From Streptomyces sp. WAC 04229 (GTDB lineage Bacteria; Actinomycetota; Actinomycetes; Streptomycetales; Streptomycetaceae): DNA of 47,340 nt. Below, in pieces: positions 1 through 7,872 of the stretch. The notes beneath the pieces were generated by a model, which was given only the letters and a program-made list of their open reading frames with translations, did not search any database and had not been told where the DNA came from. The position numbers and the translations under genes were made by a program. Within the stretch, counting starts at the first letter, position 1. The number at the start of each line of letters is the position of its first letter. The stretch covers positions 1 through 47,340 of the forward strand of contig NZ_QHJH01000041.1 of the NCBI RefSeq assembly GCF_003947455.1. The letters run 5' to 3'.

Positions 1-240
1 CCCCCGGCCCCCCCCCCGGCCGGAGAACCCCCCCCCCCGCCCCCCCCCCCCCGGCCGCCCCCCCCCCCCCGCCCGGGCGGCCCCGCGCCCGGCCCCCCCC
101 CCCCCCCCCCCCCCCCCCCTCCCCCCCCCCCGCCCCCGCCCCCCCCCCCCCCCCCCGCCCGCCCCCCCCCCCCCCCCCCCCCCCCCCGCCCCGCCCGCGG
201 GCGAAGCGGGCGGGGCGGGTGAAGCGGGCGGGGCCGGTGG
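1..240. other. C-rich low-complexity contig end
   Basis: About the first 190 bases are almost pure C with scattered G, A and T. They show no codon structure and look unlike the rest of the window. At 203-216 and 221-234 a 14-base unit (GAAGCGGGCGGGGC) occurs twice, 18 bp apart. The most likely explanation is low-quality or homopolymer-collapsed sequence at an assembly end, not a biological repeat. No gene is seen between here and 330. Confidence 0.75.
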
Positions 241-288
241 CGTGTCCGGGGTCTGCGTGAAGGTCATGCGAGGAAGTTAGGACGGCAG

Positions 289-307
289 TAGGACGGATCA
301 CGTCCTA
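289..307. promoter_or_regulatory. Palindrome at WYL-regulator start (candidate operator)
   Basis: A perfect inverted repeat TAGGACG-N5-CGTCCTA ends 22 bases before the chosen start of the WYL regulator. A further TAGGACG half-site lies at 278-284, one helical turn (11 bp) upstream of the first arm. The position at the promoter or start of a regulator gene suggests autoregulation. TAGGAC may double as a -10 element. Operator function is inferred. Confidence 0.45.
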
Positions 308-329
308 GATGTGCGGCATCCTCGGTGCC

Positions 330-1307
330 ATGACGACGGACACTCCGGCCCGGCTGCTGACGCTCCTCTCCCTCCTCCAGACGCCCCGCGAATGGCCCGG
401 CGGCGAGCTGGCCGACCGGCTCGGGGTCTCCCGCCGCACGGTCCGGCGCGACATCGACCGGCTGCGCGAGCTGGGCTACCCCGTGCAGGCCACCATGGGC
501 GCCGACGGCGGCTACCGGCTGGTGGCCGGAAAGGCGATGCCGCCGCTCGTCCTCGACGACGAGGAGGCGGTGGCCATCGCGGTCGGGCTGCGCGCGGGCG
601 CCGGGCACGCGGTCGAGGGCCTGGACGAGGCGTCGGTGCGGGCGCTGGCCAAGCTGGAGCAGGTGCTGCCGTCCCGGCTGCGGCACCGGGTGACCACGCT
701 GCAGGCCGCGACCACGCCGCTGACCAGCGGGGACGGCCCGAGCATCGCACCCGGCACGCTGACCGTCATGGCCTCGACGGTGGCCGGACACGAGCGGCTG
801 CGGTTCGCCTACCGCGCGGGCGACGGCACCGAGTCGCGGCGCGTGACGGAGCCGTACCGGCTGGTGTCGACGGGACGCCGCTGGTACCTGATCGCCTACG
901 ACCTCGACCGCGACGACTGGCGGACCTTCCGGGTCGACCGGGTCAGCGAGCCCTTCGCCACCGGCGCCCGGTTCACGCCCCGGGAGCTGCCCACCGGGGA
1001 CGCGGCCGAATACCTGCGGCGCTCGATGCAGCGGCGCAACGACTCCTACGGGATCGAGGTCGTCTTCCTCGAACCGGCCGAGGCCGTCGCGGCACGGCTG
1101 CCGCAGTGGCTCGGGGCGCCGGAGGCGGTCGACGGCGGCACGTCGTGCGTCCTGCGGGCGACGGTGTCCGACGCGCCCGAGTGGATGGCGGTGCGGCTGG
1201 CGATGACGGGGCTGGAGTTCCGGGTCCGGCAGCCGGCGGAACTGGTGGACCGGGTGAGGGAGCTGGGGGCGCGGCTGGGACGGGCCGCGGAGCCGGACGC
1301 CGGGTGA
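330..1307 (+). CDS. WYL-domain (YafY-type) transcriptional regulator
   Basis: This is a DNA-binding regulator of about 325 residues. The N-terminus holds a DeoR/HTH_11-type winged helix with recognition helix GVSRRTVRRDIDRLRELGYPV. The C-terminal half is a WYL domain with the motif intact (RRWYLIAYDLDRDDWRTF). WYL domains bind ligands, often nucleotides or nucleic acid, and proteins of this build usually control a neighbouring gene. The start at 330 was chosen because relatives begin just before the ARLLTLLSLLQ segment. An in-frame ATG at 309 is possible, and neither start has a clear ribosome-binding site, so a leaderless mRNA is plausible. The gene is convergent with the TetR gene, with 9 bases between. 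The regulated partner may lie left of the window. Confidence 0.88.
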   Translation: MTTDTPARLLTLLSLLQTPREWPGGELADRLGVSRRTVRRDIDRLRELGYPVQATMGADGGYRLVAGKAMPPLVLDDEEAVAIAVGLRAGAGHAVEGLDEASVRALAKLEQVLPSRLRHRVTTLQAATTPLTSGDGPSIAPGTLTVMASTVAGHERLRFAYRAGDGTESRRVTEPYRLVSTGRRWYLIAYDLDRDDWRTFRVDRVSEPFATGARFTPRELPTGDAAEYLRRSMQRRNDSYGIEVVFLEPAEAVAARLPQWLGAPEAVDGGTSCVLRATVSDAPEWMAVRLAMTGLEFRVRQPAELVDRVRELGARLGRAAEPDAG

Positions 1308-1316
1308 CGGCGCGGC

Positions 1317-2003
1317 TCAGTCCCGCTCGGCCGGTCCGTCCTCCCACGCGAAGCCGCGGAGGTCCGCCAGGTTCCGCACGGCCTGGTCCAGGGGGCTGCG
1401 GGCCGTCTCGCCCGAGGTCGCCCAGTGCTCCGCCGCGACGCGCACGGCGGCGCCCGCCACGGCAGCCGCGAAGTGGAGCCTGGGCGAGGCCGCGAGGCGT
1501 TCGGCAACGTTGTCGTCGCCGCCGGACATCCGCGCGGCCAGCGCCTCTACGAGTCCGCGTTCCGTGCTGTGGCAGACCTCCGCCCACACCTTGCGCAGCG
1601 CCGGGCTGCTCCCGGCCAGGCGGATCAGGGTGCGGGCCCACTCCCAGGAGGCGGCCGAGACTCCGGCCCCCGGGGTCAGGGTGTGCCGGACGGCGTGTTC
1701 CAGCGCCTCGGGCGGGGACAGCTCGGCCGGGGCGTCGCGGACCGCCCGCACCCAGCGCTCGGCGCCGAGGGCGTACAGCGGGGCGACGGCCTCCTCCTTG
1801 GCCGCGAAGTAGCGGTAGAAGGTGCGCGGGGCGATTCCGGCGGCGCGGGCGATGTCCTCGGCCCGAGTGGCTCTGAGGCCCTGGCCGACGAAGAGGCGGG
1901 CCGCCGCGCGGGCGATCTCCATACGGGTCTCGGCCTTGCGCCGTTCGGTCAGGGAGACCGGCCTCGACCAGGGGTCGGGGAGTGCGGGGATGGTGCTGCT
2001 CAC
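1317..2003 (-). CDS. TetR-family transcriptional regulator (SCO3201-like)
   Basis: This is a 228-residue one-domain repressor. The N-terminal helix-turn-helix is clear (TRMEIARAAARLFVGQGL, then IARAAGIAPRTFYRYFAAKEE), followed by an all-helical ligand-binding region typical of TetR proteins. The start is GTG (SSTIPAL follows) with no strong ribosome-binding site. By synteny beside hrdD it corresponds to S. coelicolor SCO3201, which I recall being reported to repress antibiotic production and sporulation when overexpressed. Two tandem palindromes directly upstream (2006-2038) look like its own operators. The ligand is unknown. Confidence 0.9.
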   Translation of the reverse strand: MSSTIPALPDPWSRPVSLTERRKAETRMEIARAAARLFVGQGLRATRAEDIARAAGIAPRTFYRYFAAKEEAVAPLYALGAERWVRAVRDAPAELSPPEALEHAVRHTLTPGAGVSAASWEWARTLIRLAGSSPALRKVWAEVCHSTERGLVEALAARMSGGDDNVAERLAASPRLHFAAAVAGAAVRVAAEHWATSGETARSPLDQAVRNLADLRGFAWEDGPAERD

Positions 2004-2005
2004 TT

Positions 2006-2038
2006 CGGCAGGCTATGCCGCTGTGGCACAATCTGCCA
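2006..2038. promoter_or_regulatory. Tandem palindromes upstream of TetR gene (candidate operators)
   Basis: Two perfect inverted repeats of the same design lie just upstream of the TetR start: CGGCA-N5-TGCCG at 2006-2020 and TGGCA-N5-TGCCA at 2024-2038, with centres 18 bp apart. Shared core GGCA-N5-TGCC and tandem spacing fit binding by two dimers of the TetR protein. Function is inferred. The rest of the 2004-2363 interval shows only the hairpin at 2236-2262. Confidence 0.5.
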
Positions 2039-2235
2039 TTCGGCGGGCCACCCCGGGGTTCAGGTTCGGGGTGTCCCGCCGACCCGCCCGGGCTCGCTGC
2101 GAAGAGGGAGCCGGGCTGCGGCACCCCGGGGGGAGGGGCGCCGAGCCCGGCTCGGGAAAGTCCCGGCACCGGGGGGAGTGCGTCGGGACGCGGTCCTCAA
2201 GGGCGGCGGTCCGTTGGTTCGGGCCGCCTGCGGGT

Positions 2236-2262
2236 GGGCCCGGAGTTCTTTTTCCCGGGCCC
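2236..2262. terminator. Hairpin downstream of hrdD
   Basis: An 8-bp GC stem (GGGCCCGG / CCGGGCCC) with an 11-base loop lies about 100 bases past the hrdD stop. No U-tract follows on the minus strand, so it is only a weak candidate for the hrdD terminator. Confidence 0.3.
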
Positions 2263-2363
2263 CCGCGGGTTGAAGCAGCGTTGTACGGCCATGTTTGCGC
2301 GGGGTTCGGCCACCGGCGTGCGCCCCACCCGGCACGTCACGCCCCCCGCGTCACGCTCCGGCG

Positions 2364-3362
2364 CTACGCCGCCGCCTCGAAGCCGGTCGAGCGGGCCAGC
2401 TTCTTCAGCTCGAGCAGCGCGTGCTTCTCGATCTGCCGGATGCGCTCACGGGTGAGGCCGTGCTCCTTGCCGACCTCGGTCAGGGTGCGCTCGCGGCCGT
2501 CGACGATGCCGTACCGCATCTTGATGATGGAGGCGGTGCGCGGGTCGAGGCGGCCGATGAGGTCGTCCAGCTCCTCGCTGCGCAGCAGGGTCATCACCGA
2601 CTGCTCGGGCGACACGGCGGAGGTGTCCTCCAGCAGGTCGCCGAACTGGGTCTCGCCCTCGTCGTCCACCGACATGTTCAGCGAGACCGGGTCGCGGGCC
2701 CAGTCGAGCACGTCGGTGACGCGCTCCGGGGTCGAGCCCAGCTCGGCCGCGATCTCGGCGGGCTCCGGCTCGCGGCCGTGCTCGCGGTTGAACTCGCGCT
2801 GCACGCGCCGGATCCGGCCCAGCTCCTCCACCAGGTGGACGGGCAGCCTGATGGTGCGCGACTGGTCGGCGATGGACCGGGTGATGGCCTGGCGGATCCA
2901 CCAGGTCGCGTAGGTCGAGAACTTGAAGCCCTTGCGGTAGTCGAACTTCTCGACCGCGCGGACCAGGCCGGCGTTGCCCTCCTGGATCAGGTCGAGCAGC
3001 GGCAGTCCGCTGCGCGGGTAGCGGCGGGCGACCGCGACGACCAGGCGGAGGTTGGACCGGATGAAGACGTCCTTCGCCCGCTCGCTCTCGTCGATCAGGG
3101 CCTGGAGTTCCTCACGGGTGGCATCCGCCCCGGTCTCCTCGTAGCCTTCGAGGACCTGCCGCGCGAAGACACCCGCCTCGATGGTCTGGGACAGCTCGAC
3201 CTCCTTGGCGGCGTCGAGCAGCGGCGTACGCGCGATCTCGTCGAGGTACATGCCGACCAGATCGCGGTCGGCGAGCTCTCCGCCGTTGGCGCGGACGCTG
3301 GTTGCCGCGCCGGAGGTCTCGCCGGTGGCGGACTTACGACGGGCGACGGCACGGGTTGCCAT
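2364..3362 (-). CDS. hrdD: RNA polymerase principal-like sigma factor HrdD
   Basis: This is a 332-residue sigma-70 group 2 factor, which directs RNA polymerase to housekeeping-type promoters but is non-essential in S. coelicolor. Region 1.2 (DLVGMYLDEIARTPLLDA), region 2 (KFSTYATWWIRQAITRSIAD) and the region 4 recognition helix (GLTRERIRQIEKHALLELK) are all present. The start at MATRAVARRKS has an AAGGGAG ribosome-binding site; a longer open frame upstream has none. Length and N-terminus fit HrdD as I know it. The gene is divergent from the acetyltransferase gene, and its upstream region carries a perfect sigma-R-type promoter (3457-3482), implying induction by thiol-oxidative stress. Confidence 0.95.
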   Translation of the reverse strand: MATRAVARRKSATGETSGAATSVRANGGELADRDLVGMYLDEIARTPLLDAAKEVELSQTIEAGVFARQVLEGYEETGADATREELQALIDESERAKDVFIRSNLRLVVAVARRYPRSGLPLLDLIQEGNAGLVRAVEKFDYRKGFKFSTYATWWIRQAITRSIADQSRTIRLPVHLVEELGRIRRVQREFNREHGREPEPAEIAAELGSTPERVTDVLDWARDPVSLNMSVDDEGETQFGDLLEDTSAVSPEQSVMTLLRSEELDDLIGRLDPRTASIIKMRYGIVDGRERTLTEVGKEHGLTRERIRQIEKHALLELKKLARSTGFEAAA

Positions 3363-3456
3363 GCGTGCTCCCTTGCGATGGTGGTTCAGCGAGTGATCCG
3401 GTGGACGCTCAGCACTGTGGGGGACTCTCCTCGGGTGCCCTGCATCCGATGGAAAC

Positions 3457-3482
3457 AACGACTGGAATCCGGACAGAATTCC
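3457..3482 (-). promoter_or_regulatory. Sigma-R-type promoter of hrdD
   Basis: Reading on the minus strand, GGAAT (3482-3478) is followed after exactly 18 bases by GTT (3459-3457), the GGAAT-N18-GTT consensus of the disulphide-stress sigma factor SigR. hrdD is an established SigR target in S. coelicolor (promoter hrdDp1, from memory). The element lies about 95 bases before the start codon. A second, SigE-type promoter reported for hrdD was not identified here. Confidence 0.8.
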
Positions 3483-3543
3483 CAACCCGCCCCTCGATTT
3501 TTCTGATCATGCAGTACCCTGTGCCGCCGCAGGAGGTGGCGAG

Positions 3544-4062
3544 ATGCCGACGGAACGTACGGATGTCCAGGTCAGACCGGGAGTCGAGGACGACCTCAAG
3601 GCACTCACCGACCTCTACAACCACTACGTGTGTGAGACGCCCATCACGTTCGACACGGAGCCCTTCACGGTGGAAGAGCGCCGCCCTTGGCTGCTCTCCC
3701 ACCCTGAAGACGGCCCGTACCGGCTGAGGGTTGCCACGGACGCGGACTCACGGGAGATTCTGGGGTACGCCACCTCCAGCCCCTATCGCGCCAAGCCCGC
3801 CTACGGGACCTCGGTGGAGACCACCGTCTACGTCGCCCCGGGCGCCGGCGGCCGGGGCGTGGGCACGCTGCTCTACACGTCCCTCTTCGAGGCGCTGGCC
3901 GGTGAGGACCTGCACCGCGCCTACGCGGGCGTCGCCCAGCCCAACGAGGCGTCGGCCCGGCTGCACGAGCGCCTCGGCTTCCGGTACGTCGGCACCTATC
4001 GCGAGGTGGGCCGCAAGTTCGGCCGCTACTGGGACGTCGCCTGGTACGAGAAGCCGCTGTAG
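3544..4062 (+). CDS. GNAT N-acetyltransferase, phosphinothricin acetyltransferase-like
   Basis: This is a 172-residue acetyl-CoA-dependent N-acetyltransferase. The acetyl-CoA pyrophosphate-binding signature GAGGRGVGTLLY is clear, and the C-terminal HERLGFRYVGTYREVGRKFGRYWDVAWYEK block is typical of the phosphinothricin/methionine sulfoximine acetyltransferase subfamily. YNHYV and PITFD near the N-terminus also fit that group. The ribosome-binding site GGAGGTGG lies just before ATG. Members acetylate glutamine-synthetase inhibitors or amino acid amines; the true substrate here is not known. It is convergent with the dioxygenase gene. The 16-base spacer is itself a GC palindrome that may stop both transcripts. 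Confidence 0.88.
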   Translation: MPTERTDVQVRPGVEDDLKALTDLYNHYVCETPITFDTEPFTVEERRPWLLSHPEDGPYRLRVATDADSREILGYATSSPYRAKPAYGTSVETTVYVAPGAGGRGVGTLLYTSLFEALAGEDLHRAYAGVAQPNEASARLHERLGFRYVGTYREVGRKFGRYWDVAWYEKPL

Positions 4063-4078
4063 CCCGCCCGGGCGGGGC

Positions 4079-4864
4079 TCAGCCGAACTGCACCGACCGC
4101 TTGGCCAGACCCATCCAGAAGCCGTCGATCACCGACCGCCGCAGATCCAGCTCGCCGGCCGCGTCCGCGGCCCCCATGGTCACGAACAGGGGCGCGAAGT
4201 GCTCGGTGCGCGGGTGGGCGAGCCGCCCCGCCGGGGACTTGCGGGCGAAGTCGAGCAGCCCGTCCACGTCCCCGTCCTCCAGCGCGCGCCGGCCCCAGTC
4301 GTCGAACTCCGCGGACCAGGAGGGGACGCCGCCCTGGCGCAGCGCGGCCAGGTTGTGGGTGAAGAAGCCGGAGCCGATGATCAGCACGCCCTCGTCGCGC
4401 AGCGGGGCGAGCCTGCGGCCGGTCTCCATCAGGCGCTCCGGGTCGAGGGTCGGCATGGAGACCTGGAGGACCGGGATGTCGGCCTCGGGGTACATCTCGA
4501 CGAGCGGCACGTAGGCGCCGTGGTCGAGGCCGCGGTCGGGCACGTCCTGGACGGGCGTGCCGGGGGCGCGCAGCAGCTTGCGGACCGACTCGGCCAGCTC
4601 GGGGGCGCCGGGGGCCTCGTAGCGCACCTGGTAGTAGTGCTCCGGGAAGCCCCAGAAGTCGTACACCAGGGGCAGGGTCGTGGTGGCGCCGAGGGCGAGC
4701 GGGGACTCCTCCCAGTGCGCGGAGACGACGAGGATCGCCTTCGGCCGGGGCAGTCCGGCGGCCCACGCGGCGAGCTGGCCGGGCCAGACGGGGTCGTCGG
4801 CGAGCGGCGGGGCGCCGTGGCTGAGGTAGAGGGCGGGCATGCGCTCCTGCGTGGCGGCGGTCAT
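4079..4864 (-). CDS. DODA/LigB-type extradiol aromatic ring-opening dioxygenase
   Basis: This is a 261-residue protein of the 4,5-DOPA-extradiol-dioxygenase (LigB superfamily) type, which cleaves catechol rings using a metal held by histidines. The characteristic blocks are present in order: LYLSHGAPPL, VVSAHWE, LDHGAYVPL, GSGFFTHNL and TEHFAPLFVTMGAA. The start MTAATQERMP was preferred over an upstream GTG-type extension because GGGAGC precedes it. It is divergent from a MarR regulator, with two near-identical 12-bp elements between them, so the MarR protein probably represses it in response to a phenolic compound. The physiological substrate is unknown. Confidence 0.87.
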   Translation of the reverse strand: MTAATQERMPALYLSHGAPPLADDPVWPGQLAAWAAGLPRPKAILVVSAHWEESPLALGATTTLPLVYDFWGFPEHYYQVRYEAPGAPELAESVRKLLRAPGTPVQDVPDRGLDHGAYVPLVEMYPEADIPVLQVSMPTLDPERLMETGRRLAPLRDEGVLIIGSGFFTHNLAALRQGGVPSWSAEFDDWGRRALEDGDVDGLLDFARKSPAGRLAHPRTEHFAPLFVTMGAADAAGELDLRRSVIDGFWMGLAKRSVQFG

Positions 4865-4879
4865 GACGGCTCCCGGTAC

Positions 4880-4933
4880 TTGAACTCTCAATCTCTACGC
4901 CGTCAATCTATCCCGGACTTGTTTAACTTTCAA
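4880..4933. promoter_or_regulatory. Paired MarR operator candidates
   Basis: TTGAACTCTCAA (4880-4891) and TTTAACTTTCAA (4922-4933) share 10 of 12 bases and start 42 bp apart, about four helical turns. The first is a perfect TTGA-N4-TCAA palindrome. They lie between divergent dioxygenase and MarR genes, one close to each start, as expected for dual control by the MarR product. Binding is inferred. Confidence 0.5.
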
Positions 4934-4958
4934 GGAGTAGTTCCGTAGAGTGGGACCC

Positions 4959-5450
4959 ATGAACGACGAACCCCGCTGGCTCACCGACGAGGAGCAGCTC
5001 GTCTGGCGCTCCTACATCGAGGCCGCCACCCTCCTGGAGGACCACCTCGACCGGCAGCTCCAGCGCGACGCGGGCATGCCGCACGTCTACTACGGTCTGC
5101 TGGTCAAACTGGCCGAGTCGCCGAGGCGGCGGCTGCGGATGACGGAGCTGGCCCGCTACGCGAAGATCACCCGCTCCCGGCTCTCGCACGCGGTCGCCCG
5201 GCTGGAGAAGAACGGCTGGGTCCGCCGCGAGGACTGCCCCTCCGACAAGCGCGGCCAGTTCGCCATCCTCACGGACGAGGGGTACGCGGTGCTGAGCCGG
5301 ACCGCTCCGGGGCACGTGGACGCCGTGCGGCAGGCCGTCTTCGACCGGCTCACCCCCGGACAGCAGAAGTCCCTCGGCGAGATCATGCGGATCGTCGCCG
5401 AGGGACTTCAGCCGAGCGAAGCGGGTGCGGACCTGCCCTGGCTGCGCTGA
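4959..5450 (+). CDS. MarR-family transcriptional regulator
   Basis: This is a winged-helix regulator of about 163 residues. The DNA-binding core reads LRMTELARYAKITRSRLSHAVARLEKNGWVRREDCPSDKRGQ, with the conserved Asp-Lys-Arg wing (SDKRG). The family binds palindromic operators as dimers and is released by phenolic ligands. The start at MNDEPRW is uncertain: a GTG at 4950 lies closer to the CAAGGAG sequence at 4931-4937. It is divergent from the ring-opening dioxygenase, which is its likely target. Confidence 0.9.
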   Translation: MNDEPRWLTDEEQLVWRSYIEAATLLEDHLDRQLQRDAGMPHVYYGLLVKLAESPRRRLRMTELARYAKITRSRLSHAVARLEKNGWVRREDCPSDKRGQFAILTDEGYAVLSRTAPGHVDAVRQAVFDRLTPGQQKSLGEIMRIVAEGLQPSEAGADLPWLR

Positions 5451-5477
5451 ACGCGCGGCCGGGGCAGGTCCTGGGAG

Positions 5478-5513
5478 CCGTGTGCGGAGGGCGTCCCCTC
5501 CCCCCGCACACGG
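5478..5513. terminator. Bidirectional terminator between MarR and MFS genes
   Basis: A perfect 10-bp stem (CCGTGTGCGG / CCGCACACGG) encloses a 16-base pyrimidine/purine loop in the 100-base space between two converging genes. Neither side has a long U-tract, which is common for Streptomyces terminators. Confidence 0.6.
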
Positions 5514-5550
5514 ATGGAACGAAGGGCCCGAGCGGGTACCGGGTCCGGCG

Positions 5551-7086
5551 TCAGTGGGCGACGACCGGCACCGGCAGCTCGTCCTCGACCCCGTCACCGG
5601 CGGCCGACCCGGTGACGGTGGTGCCGCCCGGGCGTCCGGCGTTGATGAAGGTCAGGGCGATCACGGCGGCCGCCACCAGGATGCCGACGGCGAACCAGAT
5701 GGCGCTGGTGTAGCCCTGCACCTGGCCCTGGAGCTGGACCAGCTGCTGCTGGGACCGGGAGGTGGCGCCGCCGATGTGGTCGGCGACGTAGGACGTGGTG
5801 GCCGAGGCCGCGATGGTGTTCAGCAGCGCCGTACCGATCGCGCCGCCCACCTGCTGAGAGGTGTTGACCATCGCCGAGGCGACACCGGCGTCCCGCGCCT
5901 CCACGCCCATGGTGGCCATGGACATGGCCGGCATGAACGCCGTACCCATGCCGAGGCCGAGCAGGAGCATGCCGGGCAGCAGCACACCGGCGTAGGAGGT
6001 GTTGATCTCCAGCTGGGTCAGCAGCAGCATGCCGACGGCGGCGACCAGGAAGCCGGGGCCCATCAGCAGCCGGGGCGCGACCCGGGTCATCAGGCGGGTG
6101 CCGATCTGGGTGGAGCCGGTGATCATGCCCGCGATCATCGGCAGGAAGGCGAAGCCGGTCTTCACCGGCGTGTAGCCCTTCACGACCTGGAGGTAGTAGG
6201 TCAGGAAGAGGAACAGGCCGAACATCGCGATGATCGCCAGGCCCAGCGAGAGGTAGATCCCGCCGCGGTTGCGCTCGGTGATCACACGCAGCGGCAGCAG
6301 CGGGGCCTTGACCCTCGACTCGACGATCACGAAGGTGAGCAGCAGCACCGCCGCGGCGACGAACATGCCGACGGTCAGCGCGTCGCTCCAGCCGTTGGAC
6401 TCGGCGCGGGTGAAGCCGTAGACGAGCGAGACCAGGCCGAGGGTGGAGAGGATCACGCCGGGGATGTCGAGCGGCGAGCGGTTGCGGCCGCCCTGGGGCT
6501 CACGGATGACCAGGTAGGCACCGGCCGCGGCGACGATGGCGAACGGGATGTTGACGAAGAACGTCCAGCGCCAGTTCAGGTACTCGGTGAGGAAACCGCC
6601 GAGGATCAGGCCCACGGCGCCGCCGCCACCGGCGATCGCGCCGTAGATGCCGAAGGCCTTGGCCCGCTCCTTGGCGTCCGTGAACATCACGGCGAGCAGG
6701 GAGAGCGCGGCGGGCGCGAGCAGGGCGCCGAAGACGCCCTGGAGGGCGCGGGAGCCGAACATCATCGCCTCGTTGGTGGCCGCGCCGCCGAGCGCCGAGG
6801 CGACGGCGAAGCCGGCCAGGCCGAGGACGAAGGTGCGCTTGCGGCCCCACAGGTCGGCTATCCGGCCGCCGAACAGCAGCAGACCGCCGAAGGCGAGGGC
6901 GTAGGCCGTGACGACCCACTGCCGGTTGCCGTCGGAGATGCCGAGGTCCTGCTGGGCGGAGGGCAGGGCGATGTTCACGATGGTGGCGTCGAGGACCACC
7001 ATCAGCTGGGCGAGCGCGATGAAGACGAGCGCTTTCCAGCGTCCGGCGTCCGGGACGCCGGGAGCCTTGACGGCTGTTTCAGACAT
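5551..7086 (-). CDS. MFS drug-efflux transporter, DHA2 (14-TM) family
   Basis: This is a membrane protein of about 511 residues. The motif C/A signatures of the EmrB/QacA group are visible: LDATIVNIALPSAQQDLG in TM1, GRIADLWGRKRTFVLGL between TM2 and TM3, and GGFLTEYLNWRWTFFVNIPF around TM5-TM6. Length and hydrophobic pattern fit 14 membrane segments. Such pumps export cationic or amphipathic drugs using the proton gradient. The C-terminal tail is polar. The start is uncertain between 7086 (MSETAVK, chosen) and a GTG at 7098. It follows a TetR gene on the same strand by 102 bases, so that protein is its likely repressor. The substrate is unknown, and a role in antibiotic self-resistance is only a possibility. 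Confidence 0.93.
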   Translation of the reverse strand: MSETAVKAPGVPDAGRWKALVFIALAQLMVVLDATIVNIALPSAQQDLGISDGNRQWVVTAYALAFGGLLLFGGRIADLWGRKRTFVLGLAGFAVASALGGAATNEAMMFGSRALQGVFGALLAPAALSLLAVMFTDAKERAKAFGIYGAIAGGGGAVGLILGGFLTEYLNWRWTFFVNIPFAIVAAAGAYLVIREPQGGRNRSPLDIPGVILSTLGLVSLVYGFTRAESNGWSDALTVGMFVAAAVLLLTFVIVESRVKAPLLPLRVITERNRGGIYLSLGLAIIAMFGLFLFLTYYLQVVKGYTPVKTGFAFLPMIAGMITGSTQIGTRLMTRVAPRLLMGPGFLVAAVGMLLLTQLEINTSYAGVLLPGMLLLGLGMGTAFMPAMSMATMGVEARDAGVASAMVNTSQQVGGAIGTALLNTIAASATTSYVADHIGGATSRSQQQLVQLQGQVQGYTSAIWFAVGILVAAAVIALTFINAGRPGGTTVTGSAAGDGVEDELPVPVVAH

Positions 7087-7188
7087 GGGGATACCCACTT
7101 CGGGACTTCGTGACGGATAAAGGTGAGTAAAAGGGACGACTGACCTACGGCGACGGCCGGAGGGTCGGGTGTCGCGGGGCTGCTGGAG

Positions 7189-7842
7189 CTACTGGTCGCA
7201 GGGCCGGCGCAGATCCTCCATGGTCACTTCGCTGCCGGGCAGGACGGAGCGGGCCGGTGCCCGCAGTCCGTCCAGGAACAGCTGGAGATGGCGGTGGACG
7301 AACCGGTCGGCGCTCAGGCACCCCGTACCGGCCGGGGGCCGGCTCAGCTGGGCGGCGGCGATCATCAGGTCGCCCACGCCCACGTCGTTACGGAGCTGAC
7401 CGGCCGCCTTCGCCCGGTCCATGACCTCGGCGACGAGTCGCTCGACCCGTTCGCGCGCCGCTTCCAGGTCGGGGTGGTGCTGGTCGAACGTGCTGGAGAC
7501 CATGGGGCACAGGGCGCTGATCCGCTCGTCGGCGGAGGCGTGCACGAAGCGCTCCAGCGCCTCGAACGCATCACCGGTCTCCGCGAGGGCCAGCTCGGCC
7601 GCCCGTGCCGTGCGGTCCATGACCGAGCAGACGACCTCACGGACGATGGCGTCGCGGTCGGGGAAGTTGCGGTACACCGTGGCGTTGCCGACGCCGGCCC
7701 GGCGGGCGATCTCGTCGAGCGGCACCTCGGGGCCGTGCTCGACGAACATCTCCCGGGCGGCGGTGACGATCCGCTCCCGGTTGCGCAGAGCGTCGGCACG
7801 GGGCCTGGACACCTTGCGCTGCTCGGGGGTCGCGGTCTGCAC
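7189..7842 (-). CDS. TetR-family regulator of the MFS pump
   Basis: This is a 217-residue TetR-type repressor. The helix-turn-helix is RERIVTAAREMFVEHG ... VPLDEIARRAGVGNATVYRNFPDRDA, and the C-terminal region resembles the SCO/SbtR-like helical ligand domain. The start is GTG, with AAGGAG six bases upstream. Its promoter region carries two identical-design 17-bp palindromes (7873-7929), indicating autoregulation. The next gene on the strand is the MFS exporter, giving the common repressor-pump pair. Confidence 0.92.
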   Translation of the reverse strand: MQTATPEQRKVSRPRADALRNRERIVTAAREMFVEHGPEVPLDEIARRAGVGNATVYRNFPDRDAIVREVVCSVMDRTARAAELALAETGDAFEALERFVHASADERISALCPMVSSTFDQHHPDLEAARERVERLVAEVMDRAKAAGQLRNDVGVGDLMIAAAQLSRPPAGTGCLSADRFVHRHLQLFLDGLRAPARSVLPGSEVTMEDLRRPCDQ

Positions 7843-7872
7843 GGCGTACTCCTTGGCGTGGGGTTCGCGATC

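Noticed and set aside
1..190. C-rich tract as a telomere-like or regulatory repeat
   Set aside because: It lacks the multiple palindromes of Streptomyces telomeres and looks like degraded sequence at a contig end.
5425..7113. 562-codon plus-strand frame opposite the MFS gene
   Set aside because: The translation is His/Gly/Asp/Gln repeats typical of antisense frames; the minus-strand frame has clear MFS motifs.
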